Below, in pieces: positions 41,801 through 49,233 of a stretch of 64,000 bases of DNA. The position numbers and the translations under genes are program-made. The DNA is from CALZBJ01 sp945619025. GTDB lineage: Bacteria > Pseudomonadota > Gammaproteobacteria > Cardiobacteriales > Wohlfahrtiimonadaceae. Position 1 is the first letter of the stretch; each line of letters opens with the position of its first letter. The stretch is from contig CALZBJ010000004.1 in NCBI GenBank assembly GCA_945619025.1, positions 62,001 to 126,000 on the forward strand, written 5' to 3'. The notes beneath the pieces were generated by a model. That model saw nothing but the letters and a program-made list of their open reading frames with translations. It did not search any database and was not told the origin of the DNA.

Positions 41801-43233
41801 CCATTTAAGACCGATTCCACATACCAAGCGATTTCACCCTCATACATAAAGCCCGACATGTAACCACTGCCCTTTAAGGTGTGGAATGCGCGGCGTAGAT
41901 CGAGGATGGTATTGTCGTCGTAAGGCGGTTCTTTCAGTTTTTCGAGCGATTCTTCCACAAGCGGGAAGACTTCCGTTTCTACCTCTTCGCGATAACTCTC
42001 TTTTAACTCATTTAAGAGTTCATCGTCATAATCGGGAACATCTTTTAGAGAGACTTCCGTTTCGCCAGTTAAATAATAGGGGTGGCGATGAGTTGAGGCT
42101 TTGCCGGTTGCGCTTGCATCTTGAGCGGCTTGTTTTGGTGCGATATCGCTACTTTCTGCGACTTCGTGAGAATCGTGTTCCGTATGGGCAATCACATTTT
42201 CAAGGAGCGCTTGATATTCATCGGCACTGCTTAAAGGATTGGCAAGATCACGGAGCGTATCGTGCGGGAGCTCGATAATGGCATTACTCGATAGGGCCGA
42301 GCAGCTTTCAGCAAATTTCTTCGCAAAACTGCGCTTATCGATCACCGCAGGATCGGCTTTCACTTGCGCTAAAAGATCGCGAAGATGCCCAATAAACGAG
42401 GCTTGACCGGTGTAATGGGTTAACGCTTGATAGAGTCCTTGGCTAAAGGCTTGGTCTTTAAAGGTAAAGCCCGATTTAATCGCATCAAGGAGATCGACAA
42501 GTTCAATATAAGCGGTAAATCCGCGAGAGCCTTTTTCGGCAATGCGCGCAGTAAAGTCAGCGGCAAGGTCTGGCAATCCGTGTGTTTCAAAGAGCGCAAT
42601 AAAGGGCGCGATATGGTCACGGTGAGCATCGCTTAAGACTGGTTGCGGATTATTATCTAAAATCGCAAGCTCTTTTTGGAGCTCGTAGATGGAATCAAGG
42701 TCAAGCGCGTTTGTAAGGCCTTTAAAATCGGCATCACCAAGGGCTTCACGTGAAACCTCTGCAACGGGAACTTCAGGCGTTAGGAGAACAAGCTCTTCAG
42801 AATCCTCAGGGTGAAGATCGTGTTTAACCTCTTGCTGTAGGCTTGCGGCAATGCTGGCACTGCTCGCTTTGGCGACTAACAATTGGTCAACAAGCGTTGT
42901 AACCACCGCGGGATCAATGAGGGCGTTATCGGTTTCAACCGCTTCGATCAGATTGATCAATTTATGGAAATATTGGCTCTTCTCAAAACGCTCCATATCG
43001 GGCGTTTGCTCGGAGAGGTAGCGCTGAATTTGTTCCCATAATGGGCGGTTCTGCTCATCGTGTTCGATGAGGGATTCCACAACGCTAGGATCAAGGGATA
43101 GAGATGGTTTTTTCGAGTCTACAAATCCTAAGGAGAGATAGCGCCGAACCATGTTGGCGCGTATCTTTCTGATATTTTGTAACATCTCATGGTTATCTTG
43201 ATACATAGTAGATCTCATGGTTTGTTCTAACAA
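38845..43233 (-). CDS. chpA: ChpA/PilL-like hybrid chemosensory histidine kinase
   Basis: 1462 residues. TTG at 43233 is preferred as start because AAGGA lies 8 bases upstream; ATG codons at 43218 and 43206 lack a site. Residues 1-395 are helical and unassigned. Two clear Hpt domains follow, with phosphoacceptor His451 (FHTLKGSGYM) and His749 (MHTLKGSSRM). Then CheA-type dimerisation and ATPase domain (N box HMIRNSIIHG 1048-1057, DDGGGVD 1092-1098, GRGVGLDI 1143-1150), a CheW-like domain (about 1180-1310) and a receiver (about 1336-1458) with Asp1386. It should phosphorylate the nearby response regulator to control twitching motility or surface sensing. P. aeruginosa ChpA is much longer with more Hpt-type domains. 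Confidence 0.92.
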   Translation of the reverse strand: MLEQTMRSTMYQDNHEMLQNIRKIRANMVRRYLSLGFVDSKKPSLSLDPSVVESLIEHDEQNRPLWEQIQRYLSEQTPDMERFEKSQYFHKLINLIEAVETDNALIDPAVVTTLVDQLLVAKASSASIAASLQQEVKHDLHPEDSEELVLLTPEVPVAEVSREALGDADFKGLTNALDLDSIYELQKELAILDNNPQPVLSDAHRDHIAPFIALFETHGLPDLAADFTARIAEKGSRGFTAYIELVDLLDAIKSGFTFKDQAFSQGLYQALTHYTGQASFIGHLRDLLAQVKADPAVIDKRSFAKKFAESCSALSSNAIIELPHDTLRDLANPLSSADEYQALLENVIAHTEHDSHEVAESSDIAPKQAAQDASATGKASTHRHPYYLTGETEVSLKDVPDYDDELLNELKESYREEVETEVFPLVEESLEKLKEPPYDDNTILDLRRAFHTLKGSGYMSGFMYEGEIAWYVESVLNGCRDKKYAFSEAIWHHANDGYTSIKKLLAGEEVYENELFRIVYQAEYLMEHDGQIPAQEAPAIMLQDDDEFIDQLRTELQEKELPLEEEIVFEPVHEEIVDDSELVQNILTLIDGLESGSYNTLHHLTEDLRLLLHNERIEQNAQANSLVKAVNANALLYLAHGLSPQRRTLSLWKKALESAVQAIEGRTVSQSEFQYYIETLSKRIIEYPALRDSSQKHDDSNEIDNELLELFTEEALEILENTDDVINDWRATEYDPTSPLLGEFRRLMHTLKGSSRMVGKEDIGQLSHALESLLDQAYIALFSKDPRRFDLLQRALDHIPTMLENKTAQMDQEAYNILSSLHLLLGNETPPEMDLLGKVEGDEKITEVTEETSSAAQAELGAIRVSPNKLSLMSENIAENIILNAQQQRSVNQILSSIEELDRTIGRVNSQARRIEIEMEAQMVSRHARLADHGEFDPLELDRFSELQQLTRLIMESAGDLDSLRKTIDAHVNALTNNLEKQSLLQSFVNQTLNEVRTDNFQSIIPRLRRLIRQVSKVHDKTVELTTEGTDIFVERMLLEQMLTPFEHMIRNSIIHGIEDPETRKASGKESTGNISIHVTKHGPDLVIRFADDGGGVDVEKARQKAVELGKIKADEEISDQRLIELLMLPGMTTAKSLSQDAGRGVGLDILAKALVLLNARLSVENMPGKGLAFEIAVPYSLTTLQTLLVSIGTKQVAIPLDNIIAIDKLDSDEIVNNTANYQGESYEILPIGRVYGDLSFGQTKEKNIYLFYSIAGRKVALEIDRIVAQQDMIMRPLNPQIAHIPGISGSSLLPDGSIIYIIDIQSIIKNEKLLSMMQDMSIDAHADESEKAAVPTVLIVDDSITMRKVSSRMVERMGLQWKAAKDGIDAVEKLETFTPDLIMLDIEMPKMDGFEVLAHLRARPHLVDVPVIMVTSRTGEKHKERAISLGANEYCGKPYQEAQITAIIEKLLGDKMNHKEK
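42742..42757. other. Candidate parS-like centromere site inside chpA
   Basis: GGCTTCACGTGAAACC differs from the parS consensus TGTTTCACGTGAAACA at 3 of 16 positions (first, third and last) and keeps the inner TTCACGTGAAAC. It is 8.4 kb from parA-parB. It lies in coding sequence (VSREA), so chance cannot be excluded. Confidence 0.3.
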
Positions 43234-43294
43234 AAGGGATTCCTTTCCAATAAGTGATAGGTCGATCGGTTATTCGTAGGCATGGGCCACTTGA

Positions 43295-45196
43295 TTAATC
43301 GATCTTAAAGCCTGCCACCGACGATTTAAGTTCGTTCGCCAAGGTGAGAATATGGTCGATCGAGCTTTTCGTTGTTTTGGTGTTGTTAACGCTCTCTTCA
43401 GAGATCTCTTTAACAGAATCCATACTGCTTTTAACTTTAGAACCGAGTTCGGATACTTCGCGCGATGCTTGTGAAACACTTTGGATCAACGCAGCTAAGC
43501 GGCCCGATACTGATTCGATTTCGTTGAGGGATTCCCCGGCGCGTTCCGCAAGGTTTGCCCCGTTAACCACCTCAGAGGTACTTTTTTCCATCGCGAAGAT
43601 TGCTTCGTTGGTGTCGGTCTGGATGGTCTTAACTAAGTCTTCCACTCGTTGGGTTGCGTTACCGGTTCTCTCTGCTAAGCGCTGAACTTCGTCCGCAACA
43701 ACGGCGAACCCTTTACCGGCTTCTCCGGCAACCGATGCCTGGATTGCGGCGTTCAGTGCGAGAATGTGGGTCTGGTCAGCGATGTCATTGATCAGCTCAA
43801 CAACGTCCCCGATCTCTTGTGAGGATTCACCAAGACGTTTAATGCGTTTTGAGGTTTCTTGAATGTGCTCACGAATTTGGTCCATCCCGGTGATGGTCGA
43901 ACGTACCCGCTCAGAACCTGAACGAGCAACTTCCGTCGAGCTCATGGCGATATCCACCGCTGCTGAGGTTTGCGCTGATACGTCAAGCATCGCTTGCACT
44001 ACGTGAGAAACGGTATCAGCCGCCTCACTAATTTGGTTTGCCTGAGAAAGCGCCGCTTCAGTATAGTTATCAACAAATTCAGTGGTGTTAGTAACCGATC
44101 CCGAAAGGTTGTCCGATGAGGCGTTAACCGCAGCAACGAGCGCGCGAAGCTCTTCAACTGAGACGTTAAATGAGTCGGCAAGTGTTCCGGTAATGTTGTC
44201 AGACACTTTTGCTTGTACGGTGAGATCCCCTTCCGAGAGTTTCATCATCGCATCGAGCATCTCCATAATCGCTTCTTCATTTTTCTTGTTTTGACGAGCG
44301 GCATTAAATGAGTCGTTTTTACGAGCATTTAATACACGGAAAATAATGATCAAAATTAAGAGAAGAAGGAGTGCCGATAAGCCTGCAAGGGTGTAGATTG
44401 TGTTTTGCGTACGCTCTTTCACATCAGCGATTTGATCTTTAATGGATGTGCCAGGAGTGAGTTCACGAAGCTCTTCCGCTTGAATTGCTGAACGAGTTTT
44501 CTCGATCGTGAGCGTTGCTTCTTTAATAAAGTTACCGATCTCTTCACGGTGTTCGCTAAGCGCCGCAAATACTTTATTGGCATCAATTGCGGTATCGCGT
44601 ACATTTTCAGGAAGGGCTGCCGGATCAAATTCTAATAATTTATTGGCAAAATTAATGGCGCTGCCAGTTTTTGCTAAATCTCCTGAGTAGAGCGGGCCGA
44701 TCATATTGTCTGCGGTGCTCAATAGAAGAAGATAGTTGGTGGCCGTTTGTGAGAGGTTGCGCTCTTTTTCAAGAATCGCTTTCGCTTCATTGGCTAAAAA
44801 GGCGATCTCAGAAACGGTGTCCTCTTTGTTGAAAAACGGGGTGTCACGCAGTGCTAAATATTGATTGTTGGTGAGTTCCGCGCTCACTAAGATGGTTTTC
44901 CAATCATTACGGCCAACGTCAATGCTATTCTCTAAATCACGCATTTTCGCGGTTTGACGGGAGAGAGCTTTTGCCGCATCTTTATCCCCTTGAAGCTCGA
45001 GCCCGAGTACGTGATCAAGTTCATTTAAGTAGAGCGATTTTTGATAGTGAGTAACTTGCAATTGGGTGATCGCTTCGTTGCGTTCACTGACAAAGAAGAT
45101 CGTCGCCCCAGAAGATACTAAAAAGAAAATAATGCACAGTATTAGAAATACCATGTCCCATTTTTGACTTTTATTTGCAGTAGTACTGTGTTGCAT
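43295..45196 (-). CDS. pilJ: PilJ-like methyl-accepting chemotaxis protein
   Basis: 633 residues. Membrane helix 14-36, periplasmic PilJ-type sensor (about 37-267) of long helices, second membrane helix 268-289, HAMP-like linker, then cytoplasmic signalling domain. The hairpin tip DIADQTHILALNAAIQAS with GKGFAVVADEVQRLAER is the universal MCP core. It senses surface contact or pilus state through type IV pilin contact in Pseudomonas. Located between CheW-like pilI and chpA. No CheR/PilK or CheB/ChpB gene is in the cluster, so methylation-based adaptation is doubtful. Confidence 0.93.
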   Translation of the reverse strand: MQHSTTANKSQKWDMVFLILCIIFFLVSSGATIFFVSERNEAITQLQVTHYQKSLYLNELDHVLGLELQGDKDAAKALSRQTAKMRDLENSIDVGRNDWKTILVSAELTNNQYLALRDTPFFNKEDTVSEIAFLANEAKAILEKERNLSQTATNYLLLLSTADNMIGPLYSGDLAKTGSAINFANKLLEFDPAALPENVRDTAIDANKVFAALSEHREEIGNFIKEATLTIEKTRSAIQAEELRELTPGTSIKDQIADVKERTQNTIYTLAGLSALLLLLILIIIFRVLNARKNDSFNAARQNKKNEEAIMEMLDAMMKLSEGDLTVQAKVSDNITGTLADSFNVSVEELRALVAAVNASSDNLSGSVTNTTEFVDNYTEAALSQANQISEAADTVSHVVQAMLDVSAQTSAAVDIAMSSTEVARSGSERVRSTITGMDQIREHIQETSKRIKRLGESSQEIGDVVELINDIADQTHILALNAAIQASVAGEAGKGFAVVADEVQRLAERTGNATQRVEDLVKTIQTDTNEAIFAMEKSTSEVVNGANLAERAGESLNEIESVSGRLAALIQSVSQASREVSELGSKVKSSMDSVKEISEESVNNTKTTKSSIDHILTLANELKSSVAGFKID

Positions 45197-45210
45197 AGTG
45201 GCCTCGAAAA

Positions 45211-45693
45211 TTAAAAGTGATGCGGCTGCATAAATGCGCGGATATAGGTTAATTTAGGTAAGCTTAAGAGATAAGCTTTTTCGCCGTAGATTGTGGCGGT
45301 TCCGGTAACGATCTCTCGAAGATCGCTTAAGTTGTTGGGTAAGACGACATCGTCTGGAATCTCGTCGATTTCAAAGTTCTGTAATCCTAAAATATGGGAA
45401 ATTTTAATGCCGTAGGCCCAGTTATCTTGGTTGAAGATAATAATGGCATTACTACTACGGTCATTGGGCGTGTGAAGCGTCGGTTCGGGCGTAGAGCCTT
45501 TTTGCTCATTGATAAACGCCTCAAAATCCGTCACGGGGATAATACTACCACGCACGTGAATAACGCCTGAAAGCCAAGGTCGAGTTAAGGGGACGCTTTG
45601 GGCCTTCGCGTTCTGAATCACCTCTGAAACTTCGCTTGTTACCGTCGCGCAGAGGGTGTTGTTTATTCGATAAACGATTCCGTTGGTTCTCAT
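45211..45693 (-). CDS. pilI: PilI-like CheW adaptor protein
   Basis: 160 residues. CheW fold: LTRPWLSGVIHVRGSIIPVTDF (about 36-57; landmark) is the central signature, followed by IIFNQDNWAYGIKISHILGL. It links PilJ to the ChpA kinase. 14 bases separate it from pilJ. It is shorter than P. aeruginosa PilI and stands 82 bases after the response regulator. Confidence 0.85.
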   Translation of the reverse strand: MRTNGIVYRINNTLCATVTSEVSEVIQNAKAQSVPLTRPWLSGVIHVRGSIIPVTDFEAFINEQKGSTPEPTLHTPNDRSSNAIIIFNQDNWAYGIKISHILGLQNFEIDEIPDDVVLPNNLSDLREIVTGTATIYGEKAYLLSLPKLTYIRAFMQPHHF

Positions 45694-45775
45694 ATATCTT
45701 CAGTGAACTTTGTTAGTCGATAGAATATAGGAATATTAGCATAGATAATTGATAAAAGCGTTTTGTCTAGGGCTT

Positions 45776-46141
45776 CTACAATTGATTGATGACATGGCTC
45801 AAGCTTTCCGGCGAGCAGGGTTTTTTAACAAAATCAATGGCGCCGAGGCTTTTCGCGCGAATCATTTCCGAGGCTTCCTCTTTTCCTGATAAGATTGCAA
45901 TCGGAATATGCGCCGTTTTAGGGTGGCGTTTTAAGATCGATAAGACTTGCGGACCGTCTAGGACGGGCATGCTTAAATCGAGTAGAATCAGGTCCGGCAT
46001 CTCTTGCAACGCAGTCTCTAAAGCAAGCAGGCCATTATTTGCTAAAATAGGCGTGTGCCCGAGCTCTTCTACCAATTTTTTAATGGTAATTCGTGCGGTT
46101 GCACTATCATCGATGATGAGAATATTTAAGTTTTTAAACAT
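45776..46141 (-). CDS. Stand-alone CheY-like response regulator (PilG/PilH type)
   Basis: 121 residues from the ATG at 46141, which starts directly at the receiver fold (MFKNLNILIIDDSATARITIK); an upstream ATG would add 13 poorly conserved residues. Acid pocket Asp11/Asp12, phosphoacceptor Asp55 (LILLDLSMPVLDG), and Lys in FVKKPCSP near 104. It heads the Pil-Chp operon. Pseudomonas has two regulators, PilG and PilH; only one is here, and I cannot tell which it corresponds to. Confidence 0.88.
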   Translation of the reverse strand: MFKNLNILIIDDSATARITIKKLVEELGHTPILANNGLLALETALQEMPDLILLDLSMPVLDGPQVLSILKRHPKTAHIPIAILSGKEEASEMIRAKSLGAIDFVKKPCSPESLSHVINQL

Positions 46142-46282
46142 AGTATCCGTACAGTATGAGTTACAATATACGTATGCCAATTTGCGCTACGTTCGCTGTT
46201 GTTTAAAGTTACCACATTTTTTTATAAGGTGAGTAAAGATTAGAGGTTTATTTATCTTACATCATAAAAGTAGAGTTTTCGC

Positions 46283-46996
46283 ATGACGATTTTAACGATT
46301 CATGACTTGACCGTCTGTTACCAAAAGCGCGCTGCCCTGCAGGGATGTTGCCTCAGTTTTGATGGCGGCGAGAGTGTGGCGTTAATTGGGCCTAATGGCG
46401 CGGGAAAAAGCTCTCTACTTAAAGCGATGGTGGGGCTCGTCCCAAGCTCTAAAGGGCTGATCGAGATCGATCCGAATGCAACGCTTGCTTATTTGCCGCA
46501 GCGAAGTGAGGTAGATCTTGGTATTCCGATGACGGTGTTTGAATTTTTAAGCATGGCGCAGATGGTCCAAGGCTCGCTTTTGAAAGGGGTGGATCAAGAT
46601 GCGAAAATTGCGATTAACAAGGCGCTTGAAGCGGTTAAACTTTCGGGGCGTCAAGAGAGTCTCCTAAGTGAGCTTTCTGGTGGGCAATTTCAGCGGGTGC
46701 TGTTTGCGAGATTACTGTTGCAAGATGCCGATATTATTCTCCTTGATGAGCCATTTACTGGGATTGATATCTACACGATCGATCTGTTGTGCGAGCTTAT
46801 TACCGAATGGAAAATGGCAGGGAAACTCGTGATTGCGGTATTGCACGATCTTTACCTTGCGAAACGTTACTTTGAAAAGAGCGTGATTTTGGCCTGCGGC
46901 GTCATTGCTCGCGGTGAGACAAAAACCGTATTAACCGATGAAAATGTCCGAAAGGCCTATGACAAAATGGCAAGACGCGGGGAGAGTGGATGCTAG
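46283..46996 (+). CDS. Metal (Zn/Mn-type) ABC transporter ATP-binding protein
   Basis: 237 residues. Walker A GPNGAGKSS, Q-loop LPQRSEVDLGIP, signature LSGGQFQRV, Walker B DIILLDEPFTGID, and H-loop VLHDLYLAK. The ZnuC/MntB-type pattern YLPQR is typical of zinc/manganese importers. It overlaps the permease gene by 7 bases. Transcription is divergent from the Pil-Chp operon; the 141-base intergenic region shows no obvious Zur or MntR box. The periplasmic binding protein is not in the window. Confidence 0.92.
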   Translation: MTILTIHDLTVCYQKRAALQGCCLSFDGGESVALIGPNGAGKSSLLKAMVGLVPSSKGLIEIDPNATLAYLPQRSEVDLGIPMTVFEFLSMAQMVQGSLLKGVDQDAKIAINKALEAVKLSGRQESLLSELSGGQFQRVLFARLLLQDADIILLDEPFTGIDIYTIDLLCELITEWKMAGKLVIAVLHDLYLAKRYFEKSVILACGVIARGETKTVLTDENVRKAYDKMARRGESGC

Positions 46997-47853
46997 TGTA
47001 TGAGTGGTTGATCGCTCCGTTTCTGGAGTTTCCTTTTTTACGCCGAGCGCTTGTGGCATCGATTATGATTGCGCTCTCATCGGGGCTTGTTGGCGCGCTA
47101 ATGATGTTAAATCGCATGAGCTTAGTGGGCGATGCCTTAAGCCATGGGATTTTGCCGGGCGTTGCTATGGGGTTTTTAATCTTTGGTTTTAATCTTGTAG
47201 CGATGAGCGTTGGCGGGATTACCATTGGGCTTGTGATTGCGCTCCTTGCTGCGTGGGTTTCAACGAAAACTCGGCTCCGTCATGATGCAAGTTTTACCGC
47301 GTTTTATCTGATCTCGCTCTCCCTTGGGGTGATTGTGGTGAGCATGAGCGGGACGCAGACCGATCTATTTAACATTCTCTTTGGCTCTGTGGTGGCGATC
47401 GATCGGGTGACGCTGATTTTTATCTGGGCGGTTCTTGTGGTGACCTTATTATTGCTTGCGGTGATCTATCGCCCGCTATTAGCCGAACTGGTTGACCCTA
47501 TTTTCCTTAAAGTACATAAACAGAAAGGCGCGCGTTACTACCGTCTCTTTTTGTTTTTAATTATGCTAAATTTAATGGCCTCCTTTCAGGCGCTCGGCTC
47601 ACTTATGGCGGTGGGATTGATGATGCTTCCCCCGATTGCCGCAAGGCTTTGGGCGCGTCGAATGGAGACGATTTTTCTATTAACGCTCCTCTTTGGAATG
47701 ATTGCCTCCTACGGCGGGCTATTAATGTCCTATCATTTTAGAGTGCCGAGCGGTCCTGCGATTATTGGAAGTGCAGGGTTCATATTTGCGATCTCGCTCG
47801 TGCTCGTCACGACAATTCGTTATGGTGAGAGATCAAGGAGAGACGAACAATGA
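46990..47853 (+). CDS. Metal ABC transporter permease (ABC-3 family)
   Basis: 287 residues, about eight membrane helices. ABC-3 family signature NRMSLVGDALSHGILPGVAMGF (about 38-59; landmark) contains the coupling region and the metal-relevant Asp/His; SLGVIVVSMSG and VPSGPAIIGSAG are further landmarks. Expected to import Zn2+ or Mn2+. Its stop overlaps the moaD start (ATGA), which is unusual and ties metal uptake to molybdopterin genes. Confidence 0.92.
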   Translation: MLVYEWLIAPFLEFPFLRRALVASIMIALSSGLVGALMMLNRMSLVGDALSHGILPGVAMGFLIFGFNLVAMSVGGITIGLVIALLAAWVSTKTRLRHDASFTAFYLISLSLGVIVVSMSGTQTDLFNILFGSVVAIDRVTLIFIWAVLVVTLLLLAVIYRPLLAELVDPIFLKVHKQKGARYYRLFLFLIMLNLMASFQALGSLMAVGLMMLPPIAARLWARRMETIFLLTLLFGMIASYGGLLMSYHFRVPSGPAIIGSAGFIFAISLVLVTTIRYGERSRRDEQ

Positions 47854-48098
47854 TTGAAATTACCTATTTTGGCTTTTTAAAAGAGGCACTTGGCGTGGCT
47901 GAGGAGTCGCTCGAGTGGACGGCGGGCAATAGTGACGCGTTATTAGAGACGCTGCGTACCCGTGGCGAGCTGTGGGAGACGACTCTAGCGCCCAATAACA
48001 TCTTCCGCATTGTGGTTAATGAAGAGATTCATTTTGGTGATGTGGAGATTAAAGCTGGCGATAAAGTTGCGCTACTGCCTCCGGTGACGGGAGGTTAA
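47850..48098 (+). CDS. moaD: Molybdopterin synthase small subunit MoaD
   Basis: 82 residues, beta-grasp fold ending in the diagnostic ...LLPPVTGG; the terminal Gly is thiocarboxylated and donates sulfur to make molybdopterin. Start overlaps the ABC permease stop by 4 bases and moaE starts one base after its stop. Confidence 0.95.
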   Translation: MIEITYFGFLKEALGVAEESLEWTAGNSDALLETLRTRGELWETTLAPNNIFRIVVNEEIHFGDVEIKAGDKVALLPPVTGG

Positions 48099-48099
48099 G

Positions 48100-48576
48100 A
48101 TGGCGATTCAATCGATCAAAGTGGTGGTGCAGGAAGTGCCCTACGATGCGCCATTTGAAGAGAAACAGTTGCTTGAAGCCTCCGGAAGCGTTGGCGCGCT
48201 CGTGACCTTTCAAGGCATGGTGCGGGAATTTGATTATGATTCGGCGCTCAATGCGCTTGAACTTGAATATTTTCCGAAGGTGACTGAAAAAGAGATCGAG
48301 CGGATTATTCACGAGGCGGACAGACGTTGGGAGATTGAAGGGTGTACGGTGATCCATCGGGTCGGAAAGCTTGAAGCGAATGATCCCATTGTCCTTTTAA
48401 TGGTCACTTCAAAACATCGCAAAGATGCCTTTGAAGCGGCGGAATTTATAATGGATTATCTTAAAACCAATGCACCGTTCTGGAAAAAAGAGCATTTTGA
48501 TGACGGACAAAGCGCGTGGGTGGAAGCAAAAGCCTCTGATGCCGAACGTGCTGAGCGGTGGGCGAAAAAGTATTAA
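48100..48576 (+). CDS. moaE: Molybdopterin synthase large subunit MoaE
   Basis: 158 residues. GALVTFQGMVREFDYD near 32-47, LELEYFPKVTEKEIERI, VIHRVGKLEANDPIVLLMV and DYLKTNAPFWKKE with the catalytic Lys are MoaE landmarks. Forms the heterotetramer with MoaD that converts cPMP to molybdopterin. Confidence 0.96.
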   Translation: MAIQSIKVVVQEVPYDAPFEEKQLLEASGSVGALVTFQGMVREFDYDSALNALELEYFPKVTEKEIERIIHEADRRWEIEGCTVIHRVGKLEANDPIVLLMVTSKHRKDAFEAAEFIMDYLKTNAPFWKKEHFDDGQSAWVEAKASDAERAERWAKKY

Positions 48577-48577
48577 G

Positions 48578-49231
48578 ATGGCGGATCAGAATTTTCTTGA
48601 TTCCCGGGATTCCCTTGATTTCGGCAATTCGGTGGATCACATTGAACCGCGCATCGCGCTCTTGCTTGCGGGCGGGGAAGGGCGGCGCATGAATTATCAA
48701 AATAAGGGGCTGGTAACCTTTAAAGGTGAGCCCCTTGTTGCTCATGTGATTCGCCGATTAATGCCTCAGGTGGACTCCTTGGTGATTTCCGCAAATGCTG
48801 ATTTGGAAACTTATCGCGCCTTTGGCTTTCCGGTGGTGGAAGATGCTTTGGCGGTAAAAGGGCTTGGGCCCCTTGCAGGAATTGCCTCAGCACTGCCGCA
48901 TCTACCAAAGCGAGGCTGGTTGCAACTTGCGAGTTGTGATGGGCCGCTTATTCCGCTTAATATGACGGAGCGCTTAATCGAATTTGCCGAAGAAAACAAC
49001 CTGAATGCTGCTTATCCAACTGCCGGTGGGCGCGATCAATATGGCTATTTTGTGGCGCGCATTGAGCAGCTCCATTATGTGAATCAATTACTCGATCAGC
49101 GTCAATTGCGCATTCGCGGTTTGCTCGAATATCTCGGAGCCAAAGTGTGTCCGTTTGATGAGGCGAGCGACGCGAAAGCCTTTACCAATTGCAATAGTGC
49201 CGATCAATTACAGATTTTAGAGAGAGAATAG
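48578..49231 (+). CDS. mobA: Molybdenum cofactor guanylyltransferase MobA
   Basis: 217 residues from the ATG at 48578, one base after the moaE stop; the frame is open further upstream, but that part lies within moaE. LLLAGGEGRRMNYQNKGL (about 29-46) is the nucleotidyltransferase GTP-binding loop, followed by PLAGIASALPH and ASCDGPLIP. The GGxGxRMG motif reads GGEGRRMN. It adds GMP to Mo-molybdopterin, giving the bis-MGD cofactor used by DMSO-reductase family enzymes. The first 25 residues are a non-conserved extension. Confidence 0.9.
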   Translation: MADQNFLDSRDSLDFGNSVDHIEPRIALLLAGGEGRRMNYQNKGLVTFKGEPLVAHVIRRLMPQVDSLVISANADLETYRAFGFPVVEDALAVKGLGPLAGIASALPHLPKRGWLQLASCDGPLIPLNMTERLIEFAEENNLNAAYPTAGGRDQYGYFVARIEQLHYVNQLLDQRQLRIRGLLEYLGAKVCPFDEASDAKAFTNCNSADQLQILERE

Positions 49232-49233
49232 AG

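Noticed and set aside
46156..46206. 16-codon frame on the plus strand between the Pil-Chp operon and the ABC transporter genes
   Set aside because: No Shine-Dalgarno sequence, no conserved pattern, and length expected by chance.
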